Shown: piece by piece, positions 49,240 to 58,526 of the stretch
Layout: each line of letters begins with the position of its first letter
Position numbering within the stretch: the stretch's first letter is position 1
NCBI GenBank assembly: GCA_032164295.1
Contig: JAJHTX010000011.1
Location: forward strand, 372,001 to 436,000
DNA: 64,000 nucleotides
From: Inonotus obliquus
Lineage: Eukaryota > Basidiomycota > Agaricomycetes > Hymenochaetales > Hymenochaetaceae
Direction of reading: 5' to 3'
Notes under the pieces: model-generated
The model's input: the letters and a program-made list of their open reading frames with translations, nothing else
Database searches by the model: none
What the model was told of the DNA's origin: nothing
Program-made: the position numbers and the translations under genes

Positions 49240-49552
49240 CCAAACACATTTGTCAGTAGTCACTCCAAGCTCATTCCAGACAGGCCGTCACCATCGTCCA
49301 AAGGTCCACGTCGAGCTTCCAGGAGACTCGATTGTTGGTGATAGGGAGTCGGACAACCAACACCATGCGATCATCTTCTGCTGTGGCGAATGCCAGGACA
49401 ACTACCTTGAAGAGTAAGCAAATTCCTCAGTGTTGGCCCCGTCCTTACATACTAAACTGATCCTAGTGCATCACAACCACCAAAAGGGCATCCCAGTATT
49501 TCGGACCGTGCCCTTGCTAGCAAACAACTCGTGGTCTTTTACGCGCTTTGAA
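49240..49552 (+). pseudogene. conserved coding-like exon pair in unit 2
   Basis: Sister of the exon pair at 43130-43432, with the same acceptor, the GTAAGC donor and the terminal TGA. The second segment reads ASQPPKGHPSISDRALASKQ. An upstream frame (MKNAKLPTLQTPDATASLEN, near 49093) has a counterpart near 42985 in unit 1, but the two diverge before the exon pair, so no common full-length gene emerges. Confidence 0.35.
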
Positions 49553-50079
49553 AAAGTTGAAAGATAATGTATGTAGGCCTAATGGTTACAATGCATACGA
49601 TCTGCACAACGCGCGAAAGCCCATGCTCTCGTCTCTCGCATTTCTGGTTACACTCTGCTGATGCATCCCAATTTGTCGTTGTTATACACCCCGGCTGCGT
49701 CACATGAAATCTGCACCTCTCGCATGCAGTAGCTTGTATTTTTCTCCAGCACGGTAAACGGTCGAATAACGAAACACGGACTTGTGGCGGAAATATGTGA
49801 AGATGGAGCTAAACTTCATGGAGGCGCCATCCTGGGGTTAACAATGGAGGAATCTGAGTGATAAGGATCTCAAAGAGGGTATGGGCACGGAAGACACTGA
49901 AGAGCCGGACAAAATCAGCGGGGCAGACGAAGCTCTGGTAGAAGCAATTCTGATTGGCACGATTGTCGATACGGGGCTATCAAGTGCAGTATCCCGTAGA
50001 GACACTGGGCAGCAAGATTTCTTCTTCAGATGAAGGTGTCATGGATACATCATGCTTTGTGAGTGCGGTGTCGCTTCTT

Positions 50080-50535
50080 TCAGACACCCACTTCAACACT
50101 GATTACCTTTGACTACTTTAGCCTCTTATCAGGGTCGACCCTACATCACCTCAATGCTATTCGTTTGCTTGGTTTCATAGACTGGTTCAACCCAGTCAAC
50201 TCGCTAGCTTCGTGTCCCCTTTTGTTTCACATACGGGCGCCGTGTGCATCGTCTAACTCATACTGATAGCTGTGAAGGGTGCTAGTTCGTTCTGTTCCAC
50301 GTGTACTCTTGCGCTCATATCCTACGACCTATAGGAGGACAGTATGATCAACATGGATTGTGAGCCAAAGACTGCCGACTTTGGACTGAGCAAGCTGCTG
50401 GATGGATGAGAGTACTTTCACATCCACAGACGCGAATACTGGCAGCCATTCGGGAGTACGATGGACTGCGCCAGAGTTGACTTCCGAGTCCGGTGCAGCG
50501 AGAGTGATGCTTGAGCTTTTGGAATGATGATTCTC
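50080..50535 (+). pseudogene. protein kinase pseudogene, unit 2
   Basis: Sister of the kinase remnant in unit 1, better preserved in parts. A frame near 50150-50210 reads NAIRLLGFIDWFNPVNSLAS, resembling kinase subdomains IV-V. From 50343 a frame reads MINMDCEPKTADFGLSKLLD, carrying the DFG motif, then hits a stop. Near 50430-50500 another frame reads ANTGSHSGVRWTAPELTS, the activation segment with APE. Stops and frame changes between them, and the absence of an N-lobe lysine motif or an HRD motif, indicate a decayed gene. Confidence 0.65.
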
Positions 50536-51054
50536 GTACGTCTATCCTCTGTTGTTGTTCTTGACCCCTCGTGCTGAGCTCTGATCAGGATCTTTGATAC
50601 TGTCTGTTCTACTGTATGAGTGTTTTACGAATGCCCTGCCATTCCGGCATCTTAATCCTGATGCTCGAGTCATCATCAGGCTTAACAGTGGAGAAAACCC
50701 TGTCGGCTTGGTTTGATTTCCGGTATGGACGTCGCGCTCTGGGATATTTGCTGTGATTGCTTATTGCTGGAACTCCGGACTGCGGCACCGACTGTCTAGT
50801 CGAGTCATTGCAATTAAACCGTGGGTGCTCGATTGGCCCGGGAGACGTGAATTCGCTGCCAGAAAGAAGCAGGGAGCCCCTCCCAGTCGAGGGGCCAAAT
50901 ATCTCGACAAGGATGGTTGGTGAGTGAGAACAATAGTGAAGAACAAAGAGAAGATGAGGGTGAGTCGATTGCGCAGCCGGCGGAGCTCCATGGAGACTAC
51001 CTTCCTTCGCCGGCCACGTCGATATCTATCCAACGGGCGGTCATGCATTGCAAC

Positions 51055-52091
51055 TGGGGTGTGGCAATCCCTATAGAAGAAACGAGACTTCTCACGGTCC
51101 ATGCCGCGTCGTGCCGGCGCTCGCTTATCCTTAAGCGATTACCGTTTTTTGAGAGACACATTCGACTCCATGTATCCCCTTCCACATCACAAAATGCACT
51201 AGTTTAAAGTACATGAATCATGTATTTGATGTCAAAGACTTAAATATTCTAAAAAGAATTGGAATTTTACAAAAATCTGCCAAGATATAGCATTATTTAG
51301 GTCATATCTATGGAACTAGACAATTCCTTGAGAATTTTTTCTCAACAAAATGAAGATAACCATGAAATAATACGGTTTGTGCATTTACATGAGAATTGTT
51401 GGAGAATTCACTGAGTTCTGAGCATTGGAAGAGTGCATTGAATCTCACTAGATAAGGTAAAATCCCATCACGTGACACTATTTTTGTGAGGAACTCGAAC
51501 CAACAAACTGAGCAATAATGTGAGAAAACACCACAAAAAAAACTGTAAATACAGAACTCATCAGATTACTCAGTTAAGCATACCATAATAGTGGTATACC
51601 TGAAGACAAGGCTATCAGCAGGACTAGTGCCTCGCAAAACACCTATTTCAGTCTTTCTCAGAGATGCATACAGTGACACCATCTATATTGAAGAATCAAC
51701 ATAGCAAGGTCTGAAGTGCAGTAGATAGTGTATTGCTACTGTATCCATTCCAAAATCTCACTAAATATACAAATGAATGGCTGATAACATCACCAAATGC
51801 CATGTTTAGAACCTTGATAGTTGGCCATGGTCAACCGGTAATACTTAGCAATAGAGTATGCTAGGTGTGCAGTGTCTTCTATATTCATCTGGAATCACAC
51901 TTAGGAAGCCTCTGTATTTAATTATCTGGTATATTTCTCATGGAATACTAATTATCTGGTCTTAGGAAGGATGGGTACACAATATGCAAAGGCGGTAAAC
52001 GTGGATCGCCATTTCTCACCATATATGGTAAGTATTCAAACTCCGCTTGAAAAAAGTTGTCTCGCGCGACTCTGAGGAATTACCACACCCC
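51055..52091. mobile_element. 1,037-bp non-autonomous DNA transposon, hAT-like
   Basis: Comparison with unit 2 (44935-44955) shows a clean insertion. ATTGCAAC is duplicated at 51047-51054 and 52092-52099. The ends are inverted repeats: GGGGTGTGGCAATCCC on the left matches GGGGTGTGGTAATTCC read inward from the right, 14 of 16 positions. An 8-bp duplication with a GGGGTGTGG-type terminus is typical of the hAT superfamily. The inside is visibly more AT-rich than the flanks and holds no long open frame, so it would need a transposase from elsewhere. Confidence 0.8.
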
Positions 52092-52985
52092 ATTGCAACA
52101 TGACCCCACGCACACCAACACGTGCCTCTTCGGGCTCTCATAGTCGTACCATTTCCATCCCCTCGTCATCTCCACGCTCCCCCTAGAAGGGGCTGGAGCG
52201 AGCTTGTTGGCGACTTTGATTCTAGTTGTCTCATTGCATTCTGTGTTGGTGGCGTCTTTGCTTCTCTCTATCATCATCCACGTGCTGCTGGGTTACGTTT
52301 CTATATTCCTCTGTACATATCAACCTTTGTTTCCTACCTTGAAATCTCAACATCAATTGAAGTCTCACTGCATGCGTGGTCTACAGAATAAATCGTCCTC
52401 ATTGACTGACATGAACTGAACATGAGTCTGAGCTGCATTATGCCACTACGCAATTTTCCCTTTTGGAAAACACAAAGTGGAATCACACTTTGCTGGAACA
52501 TTTCGGCACGGGCAATACCCAAGCTTACATGTTCATGCAGAAAATGCTGTATGGAGTGGGGTTGGCCACTAAGGAAGCTCTGAATTGCAGAGCATAGGAC
52601 ACATATTGTTCACACGCTACACGTTGGTGGATTCAATACTCATCACCCTAGGCCTGGGCCGAGTAACATGTACTATCGTGGTTGTATGTTTGCTCCGAGG
52701 GGGTCTAGCATTGCTGGCACACAAGAGTCAGCCAGAATCAGGTAACTTTGCTGTCGTCTTTGCTCTTGCTCTTGCAGCCTCCTCCCTCCCTTACCTCGTC
52801 TCTCTGTGGGATACTGCCTCGCCCAACTTATGCTCGCTTCCATTAGATGTTGTAGCACACTTTTGTCGCTTGTGTTTTACTCTCAATTTCACGCTCAAAA
52901 TTGTCATACCATTGATACCAAGTGATGCTAGTACTTCCGAGTCGCTTCTATAAGAGAAGTTACGACACCATGCAGCTATATTGTA

Positions 52986-53552
52986 TTACATTAGAATACT
53001 ACTACAATAACTAGAAAGTCGTGAACGTATGCTTTTTTTTGTGTCGTTGGACTTGCCGAGCAACTTATTAGCTTTTTTGATAACTTCATGCAGCGTCTTC
53101 GTCATCTCTTCAGTTTCTTTGTTGTTTGTCTGACTGTACACTCGTTCGAGTTGCTCACGCAGGTTTTTAGCCTGCTTCAAGTTCTCCAGCCGATAAACAA
53201 CTTTATCAGCCTCTATGTACAATTCATTGAACTTTAATGACGTCCGACGTTGATTGAACTCGACATACACCCGAGACGCCTGAGGCCAGTGCAGCATGGC
53301 ACGCTTAGCTTCATTGATAACTTCATGCAGCGTCTTCGTCATCTCTTCAGTTTCTTTGTTGATTGACTGCCTGTACACTTCGCTGAGTCGGTCATGCAGG
53401 TTTTCAGCTGCGGCGAAATGGCCACCATTCTTCAGCTCAGTAAGAGCACTATCAGCCTCTGTGTACAACTTCCTGAATTCTACTGACGTCATACGAGGTT
53501 GACGTGGCATTGACGTCAGTTGCCCCACATTACCACGATCATGATTCGGCAT
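52986..53552 (-). CDS. two-module helical protein, array 2 copy 3
   Basis: Not recognised. Intronless frame of 188 residues from ATG 53552 (MPNHDRGNVGQLTSMPRQP). It holds two tandem modules: EFRKLYTEADSALTELK...VYRQSINKETEEMTKTLHEV and KFNELYIEADKVVYRLE...VYSQTNNKETEEMTKTLHEV. The DNA coding for ETEEMTKTLHEVI is almost the same in both (about 53078-53125 and 53314-53361), so the doubling is recent or homogenised. The protein is charged and helical, with no signal peptide or membrane segment. Copies 1 and 2 have one module each, so module number varies between otherwise equivalent loci. The leader and TATA box match the other copies. Confidence 0.65.
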   Translation of the reverse strand: MPNHDRGNVGQLTSMPRQPRMTSVEFRKLYTEADSALTELKNGGHFAAAENLHDRLSEVYRQSINKETEEMTKTLHEVINEAKRAMLHWPQASRVYVEFNQRRTSLKFNELYIEADKVVYRLENLKQAKNLREQLERVYSQTNNKETEEMTKTLHEVIKKANKLLGKSNDTKKSIRSRLSSYCSSILM

Positions 53553-53676
53553 GTAATTTGTAAACTTGAAATATGTCTTGTTGTATGACCGAGTTCAAGT
53601 TCAGCAGTTGTTAACTGTGAGAAGTAATATGTAGAAGGATGAGTGAATGATACGGTAACTTGCAGCAACACGCAGG

Positions 53677-53684
53677 TATTTATA
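53677..53684 (-). promoter_or_regulatory. TATA box of array 2 copy 3
   Basis: TATAAATA on the minus strand, 125 nt upstream of the start codon, in the same context as in copies 1 and 2. Confidence 0.7.
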
Positions 53685-54884
53685 GGCAGTCGGACTTTCA
53701 ATTTACTTTGCATCCTAGTCACCCGCAAAGGAGAGCAAAGTGCCCAATGCCAAGGTCGAGCATAGAATGACCTAGAACTACTACACAGTAATCATGTGGA
53801 ACGGCCAGACGACCCAGTATATGCTTCAGCGTTATTACTACAACTTCACGTGCTATGAGAGATGCATGCAAGACACAACCGGGCCTCTGGTGTGTGATAA
53901 GGGTCTGTACGAAAACTCACCTGAGGTTTCTGTCCAACAAGACGCTAATCGTGTGCCGCCGCCCTGTAGGAGTCTGTTTCTCCATGGCATGTACAGTCAA
54001 TCCGTGCGTGCCAGGTGCGCGAGATTTCGTTGAAGCGTTCCTTGCTTCGGATACGATGTGCCTGCGATATATCCCAGGATGTCTGCATGTAGGTCCATCA
54101 GCAACAGCCTGAGTACGATTCGGAAGAGACCACGGTGATGCTGGTGGAGGAGTCGCGACGGAGTATCCCACTCGAAGCGGAAGGAGATGGAAGGTTGTTG
54201 ACCGCGAGTCACCCCAGTGGACTTGGCTGCTTTGCTTATGAAAGTGCATCAAAGGGACTTGTGCGCTGTGGGGAAATCGTGTTAGTGATGAAATAGAAGG
54301 TAGCATCCAATGGCACATAATGAGTCTCATATCCGGCGCTCTTGAGAAATACTTTTTCAAGAGCTCTTACAACTTCAAGTACCATGCATGCATGCAAGAC
54401 GATTCCAGCTGCACCTAGGTTCAATATGACTGTACTGGCAATTCTACGAAGTCGGTCCCTCGTTCTCGTCGCGTAGACCCTTTGAGTGGTGCTCGGATGA
54501 TCAAGGAGCGGAGGTCGATACTGATAAGGGCATGACGGAAACGCGAGTGGTTGTATTACCGAGCAATATTGCTGTCTGAATGGTGCATCAAGCTTCAGGC
54601 CAGATCATTACCTTATACCCAAAGGCGCCCTCGAGATAGATGCAGTACCATTCGACAGTATCGGGCTAAGAGCGTCTTTATAGATTAACGCAGAATATCT
54701 GCTAGAAACGTGTGCATGAGGGTCCAGAGACTGGAAGGGAAGAGAAACTTCATTTTGTGTTGCCGCTGAACCCTAAAACGGCAAGATCGACGGGATGTAA
54801 ATATATCACGTGGTGGACGTCGATCATCTCTTCCACGATCGAGAGACGACAGTCAAGTTGGAGCCTCTCAAGTGTTTGCTAATT

Positions 54885-56847
54885 ATGTCAGTTCACCATC
54901 TCCGTGCTCGCGCTTCTAAATTTTCGGGAATCGTGGCTCCTTTCTCTCGAACCCGTCATGTAGAAGCTATTCAACGCAAAAACAATGCCGCTCGCCTTCA
55001 AGACAACGAGCTTAAGCGAAGCCAGATAAAAGCTCGAATGTTCAGCACGAATGGAGATGATCGGTCACATTTCGTCAATCGAGACTCTCCCGTCCGAATA
55101 TCTCAGCTGCTGGGAGCTCTTCTGGTCTTTGGAATTGGTGCAACATCATGGGGTTTGTGAGTCTTCTGCATAGTTTTGATTCTTGTCGCGGAGTATTAAC
55201 GGAGACTATCAAAAGATACGAGTTCTACACGACTCTAACCATGTGGCCGAAAGAAGTCAGAGGAGAGTTGCGTGCTGGCTTGAAAGCGAAGCATAGGGGA
55301 GACATGATACTCGCTCGAAGACATTTGACGAAGTTGGCAGTTCCTTTGTGAGCCTCACTCCAATTCGCTGATTTATCTGTTATGGATAGGGCGTGGGGGA
55401 TGATACAAAAGATGCCTCCAGATTCTCTGTCGCCTGACCCGTACTTGAAGTTTTCTGGCGTTGCTATCGTCCTGGCGGAGGTCCTAGAGGCAGAGCAGGA
55501 CTTTGACGAGGCCTTTTCTGTATTGAACACTGCTCTTATCGCTTTCGTCGGGAGTCAGGAATCTAAATCTCCCGCCGTATCCGCCCAACAGAAGGGAGAG
55601 CAAGTACCCGAGTCAAGCTCCTCGACATCGTCTTCCGCCTCTCCTTCGAACACAGCTTGGTTTGCTCGCTCCCCTCCTCGACTGTCATTGCAGAAGCTAC
55701 TCAACTCCAGTCAGTCCGATATAATCAGGACAGAACTAAATAGCAAGGCTCGTATGCGAGCTGTGGCCCTAGCTCTGAAACTTGGAGACCTTGCCGAAAT
55801 ACTTAAACGTCCGGAAGAAGAGGAGAGGTGGTTAAGTTTCGCAGTCACTCAAGTCCTACGATTAGTGCGCGACGAGTATGGTCTTACGCACGATGTACGT
55901 AGGGGATTCGTGCAGACTACTCCGGAATCGAGGAGCAATAAGATTGGTGACGGGGAGGACACCGAGAGAGGACCTAATCACGAAACCAGTGTTCGAGATA
56001 TACTGAGTCCGAAATCGGACGTTGACGAACTTGGGCTTCCTACATGGGCTTCATTAACGAAGACCGAGCTTGCCGCCCCAATGGAGCGACTCGGGGCCTT
56101 CTATGCTCGCCAGGGCAAGTACGGGTAAGTCAGACCACATCTCTACCAGATCCTCACGAAGTGATCTTTCTCGTGTTTCGTCTCTGACTAGAAATGCTAT
56201 AATCCTCTACCGCGTCGCCTCCGTCCTTCTCGTCCAACCAAAATCCCACCAAAATCCTCAACACCCCAACGCACAACCGTCCATCACGGAACTATGTCAA
56301 GCCTTTCAAATCGAGAACGCACACATGGCTTTAATGATGGATCTCCATCGTTCTCATCCAAATGATGACACACTCCGGCGAGACTTGACGCGCATTGTGA
56401 CTCGCGGTACCTCAATCTACGAAACAGCCTCAAGGATCAACAGAAACACGAAGACTCAGGATGATAGTGTTTCGGGCGAGTCGGAGATGATGCTTTGCAA
56501 GGAGACATACCCCGCTTTCGTGTTCAATTCTGCTGTTTACTGCGAGGTGTGTTCCGTTTCATCAATCTTTGAATGCCTATTGAAACTTGATATACTTGTG
56601 AACTAACACGTCTTGGGAACAGGAGCAAGGTCATTTGGAAGCAGCTTTTGCCAATTTCACCCTCGCCTACAATGCGTTACGGTCGACTGGACCACGAGAA
56701 ATGATGTACGAAGCAAGGGAGAACGCTCGTCGACTTGAACGCATAATCGACAAGAACGCAAAGCAAGCAGCTCAAGGCGTCGCACAGGGCGGTAATGGGG
56801 ACTCAACACGATCCAGTGATGCACTAGATAACTCTGCTCGACCGTAG
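54885..56847 (+). CDS. Mgr3-like TPR protein of mitochondria, copy 1
   Basis: Resembles Mgr3, a TPR protein of the mitochondrial inner membrane that works with the i-AAA protease as a substrate adaptor in yeast. Five exons, about 54885-55152, 55194-55332, 55390-56124, 56192-56546 and 56623-56847, give about 573 residues. The N-terminus is Arg-rich with few acids (presequence-like), then one membrane segment (LLGALLVFGIGATSW), then ETIKRYEFYTTLTMWPKEVR and helical repeats (ARRHLTK, SPDPYLKFSGVAIVLAEVLE). The second intron could instead start 15 nt later at a stronger GTGAGC donor, adding LAVPL; the paralog downstream (MSKAWLK) favours the earlier site. The stop is at 56847. It begins about 50 nt after the end of array 2, so its promoter may lie in duplicated DNA. 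Confidence 0.75.
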
Positions 56848-57020
56848 AGATAGGAGCAATTAAAACTTGTGTGTTTACGGTACCATGTATACTATTACTG
56901 TAAGCTGAGGCGGCCAAGTATCACAATGACCAGAGAAATTGAAGGAAACGCTATAGTTGGCGAAAAGGCATATGATATGACCCACAAGCGATATACAAGA
57001 GAGACGATGTCAACGGCTAC

Positions 57021-58006
57021 TCAATCCTCCTCCGGCGCGTCCTCCACCCGAGCTCCACGACTTCCAGGCCGCGAATCGCCAGATGTCTCGACCTCCTCAA
57101 TGCGTGCTCCCCCGCCGTTCTGCGATCCCGGAGAATGCAGTCCTGACTCGGTAGCTTTCCCCTTTCCCTTCTCCTCTCGATACTTGCGAGATTTCTTCTT
57201 CTTGGGCAAGTCCCACTCCCATAACGGAATGAACGATTCGATCTAAACAATGAACGGAACCGAAACCGAAACACGTAAGTTAACATACCCCGCAATCCCC
57301 AAAAGATAGAAGAACATGAAAGATGTACTTACAACCCCAACATCCGCAAAGAGTTTTGGAAATATCCAAATCCCAGGAGGAGCGACGACAACGGTGATAA
57401 TGTAAAATATCAGCCGCAAGATAGCGATAACGATGAACAACCCAATCAATCCCAAAACGCCAATACTAATATACCAAACGCCAAGTCGCAAGGTAGGTGG
57501 CCAAAGTGGGAACATCACACTCGCAAGTAGAACCGCTACCATCGCAAGTCCGCCGAGGTACGTAGTCCACATTGGTCCTTCGTAAAACCACGCGTACAAA
57601 TCCTCTTGACGAAACATCTGCATCGGATTTAATGTAAGTTGCTTCGGGTGCCCACTACCCCCTTGAGCCTGCCCACGATCGACGCGGAGATAGAAAGCGT
57701 AAGGTATGATCGAGTTCAACATGTTTACTGCTTCCACTTCATTCGATACTTTCGGTACGTTTTTCAGTTTCGCGAAGGAAGGAGATAGTACGGCTTTCAC
57801 AGCTGCTTTCCCTGTACGAGTTCAAACGATAACATTTAGATTTATGTTGCTTGCCATGCATGTGTTTGCATCGTATACGCGCCTTTGAAGTAATCCACAC
57901 GCTTGCCATTTAGTACGCCCACCCGTGTCTTCATGCCCGCCTTACTACTGCGCAGAAAATTGACGACATTGCGTATGTCATTTGGCGCCTTTTGTTGCTG
58001 CTCCAT
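57021..58006 (-). CDS. SEC62: ER protein translocation subunit Sec62
   Basis: Subunit of the Sec62/63 complex that supports post-translational import into the ER. Three exons, 58006-57883, 57811-57333 and 57242-57021, give about 274 residues. The N-terminal cytosolic domain (MEQQQKAPNDIRNVVNFLRS, KAAVKAVLSPSFAKL) precedes the FYEGPMWTTYLGG segment and two membrane helices (MVAVLLASVMFPLWPP and IGVLGLIGLFIVIAILRLIF), then VVAPPGIWIFPKLFADVGV, all characteristic. The cytosolic tail is basic (PKKKKSRKYREEKGKGK). The first intron appears to be GC-AG. It lies between two Mgr3-like genes on the opposite strand, convergent with copy 1 and divergent from copy 2. Confidence 0.93.
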
Positions 58007-58526
58007 ACGTAGTCACCTCCAGAGTACTTAGCGGAGGATAGGCTGAGAGAACTGTAGGATGAGGTGGGAGAATGCACACAAGAGCCTTGCCAGCTCAGCA
58101 AAGTTTTGGCCTGAGCCTCTACGCATCGCCAGGTCACGTTGCAAATTACCATAAATAGAAAATATGATCGGTGAAGGAGGATCGTCGCCGAGTTCCGCAG
58201 TGGTCTTGCGTCCAAACCATTATGTACCGTATATCGGTGCGCACTCTATCAAGATGGAAGGAGGAGGCTCAACGCCGAGCACTCTGATCTTCAAGGACCT
58301 ATAGAGTCTTCGCACGACTGTGTCCCGTTGGGTGCTCTGATGCTCGTATTCTCGTCGGCACTTCTGCCGAGCAGACGCGTCTCTGGCCTGGCCTGGCAGC
58401 TTGCTCTCATGCTGCAGAAATTGAAAATTGATGAATGATGCATGCCCCCTAGTACTAGTCACCGCCTTACTAAGTACTACTTTCCTCCCTGGTCTACCGC
58501 TTCTGTGCTCTGCGTAATACTCGGTT
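58007..58526. other. divergent promoter region between SEC62 and Mgr3-like copy 2
   Basis: About 520 nt between two divergently transcribed genes, presumably holding both promoters. Short frames on the minus strand (57931-58215; 58220-58462) have no family or splice support. Confidence 0.4.

Larger units (their letters stand above)
40440..54835. repeat. segmental duplication array 2 (three units)
   Basis: Three units in the same orientation: about 40440-44813, 44814-50916 and 50917-54835. Matching blocks include 40860-41050 / 46900-47040 / 52460-52600; 41640-42470 / 47690-48590 / 53560-54390; 43130-43690 / 49240-49800; and 44420-44930 / 50530-51045. Each unit holds one minus-strand helical-module gene, and units 1 and 2 also hold kinase remnants. 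Unit 2 carries a 1.58-kb insertion and unit 3 a 1.04-kb insertion. Unit 3 ends about 50 nt before the Mgr3-like gene at 54885 and lacks the kinase part. The many substitutions and indels between copies indicate the duplications are not all recent. Confidence 0.85.
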
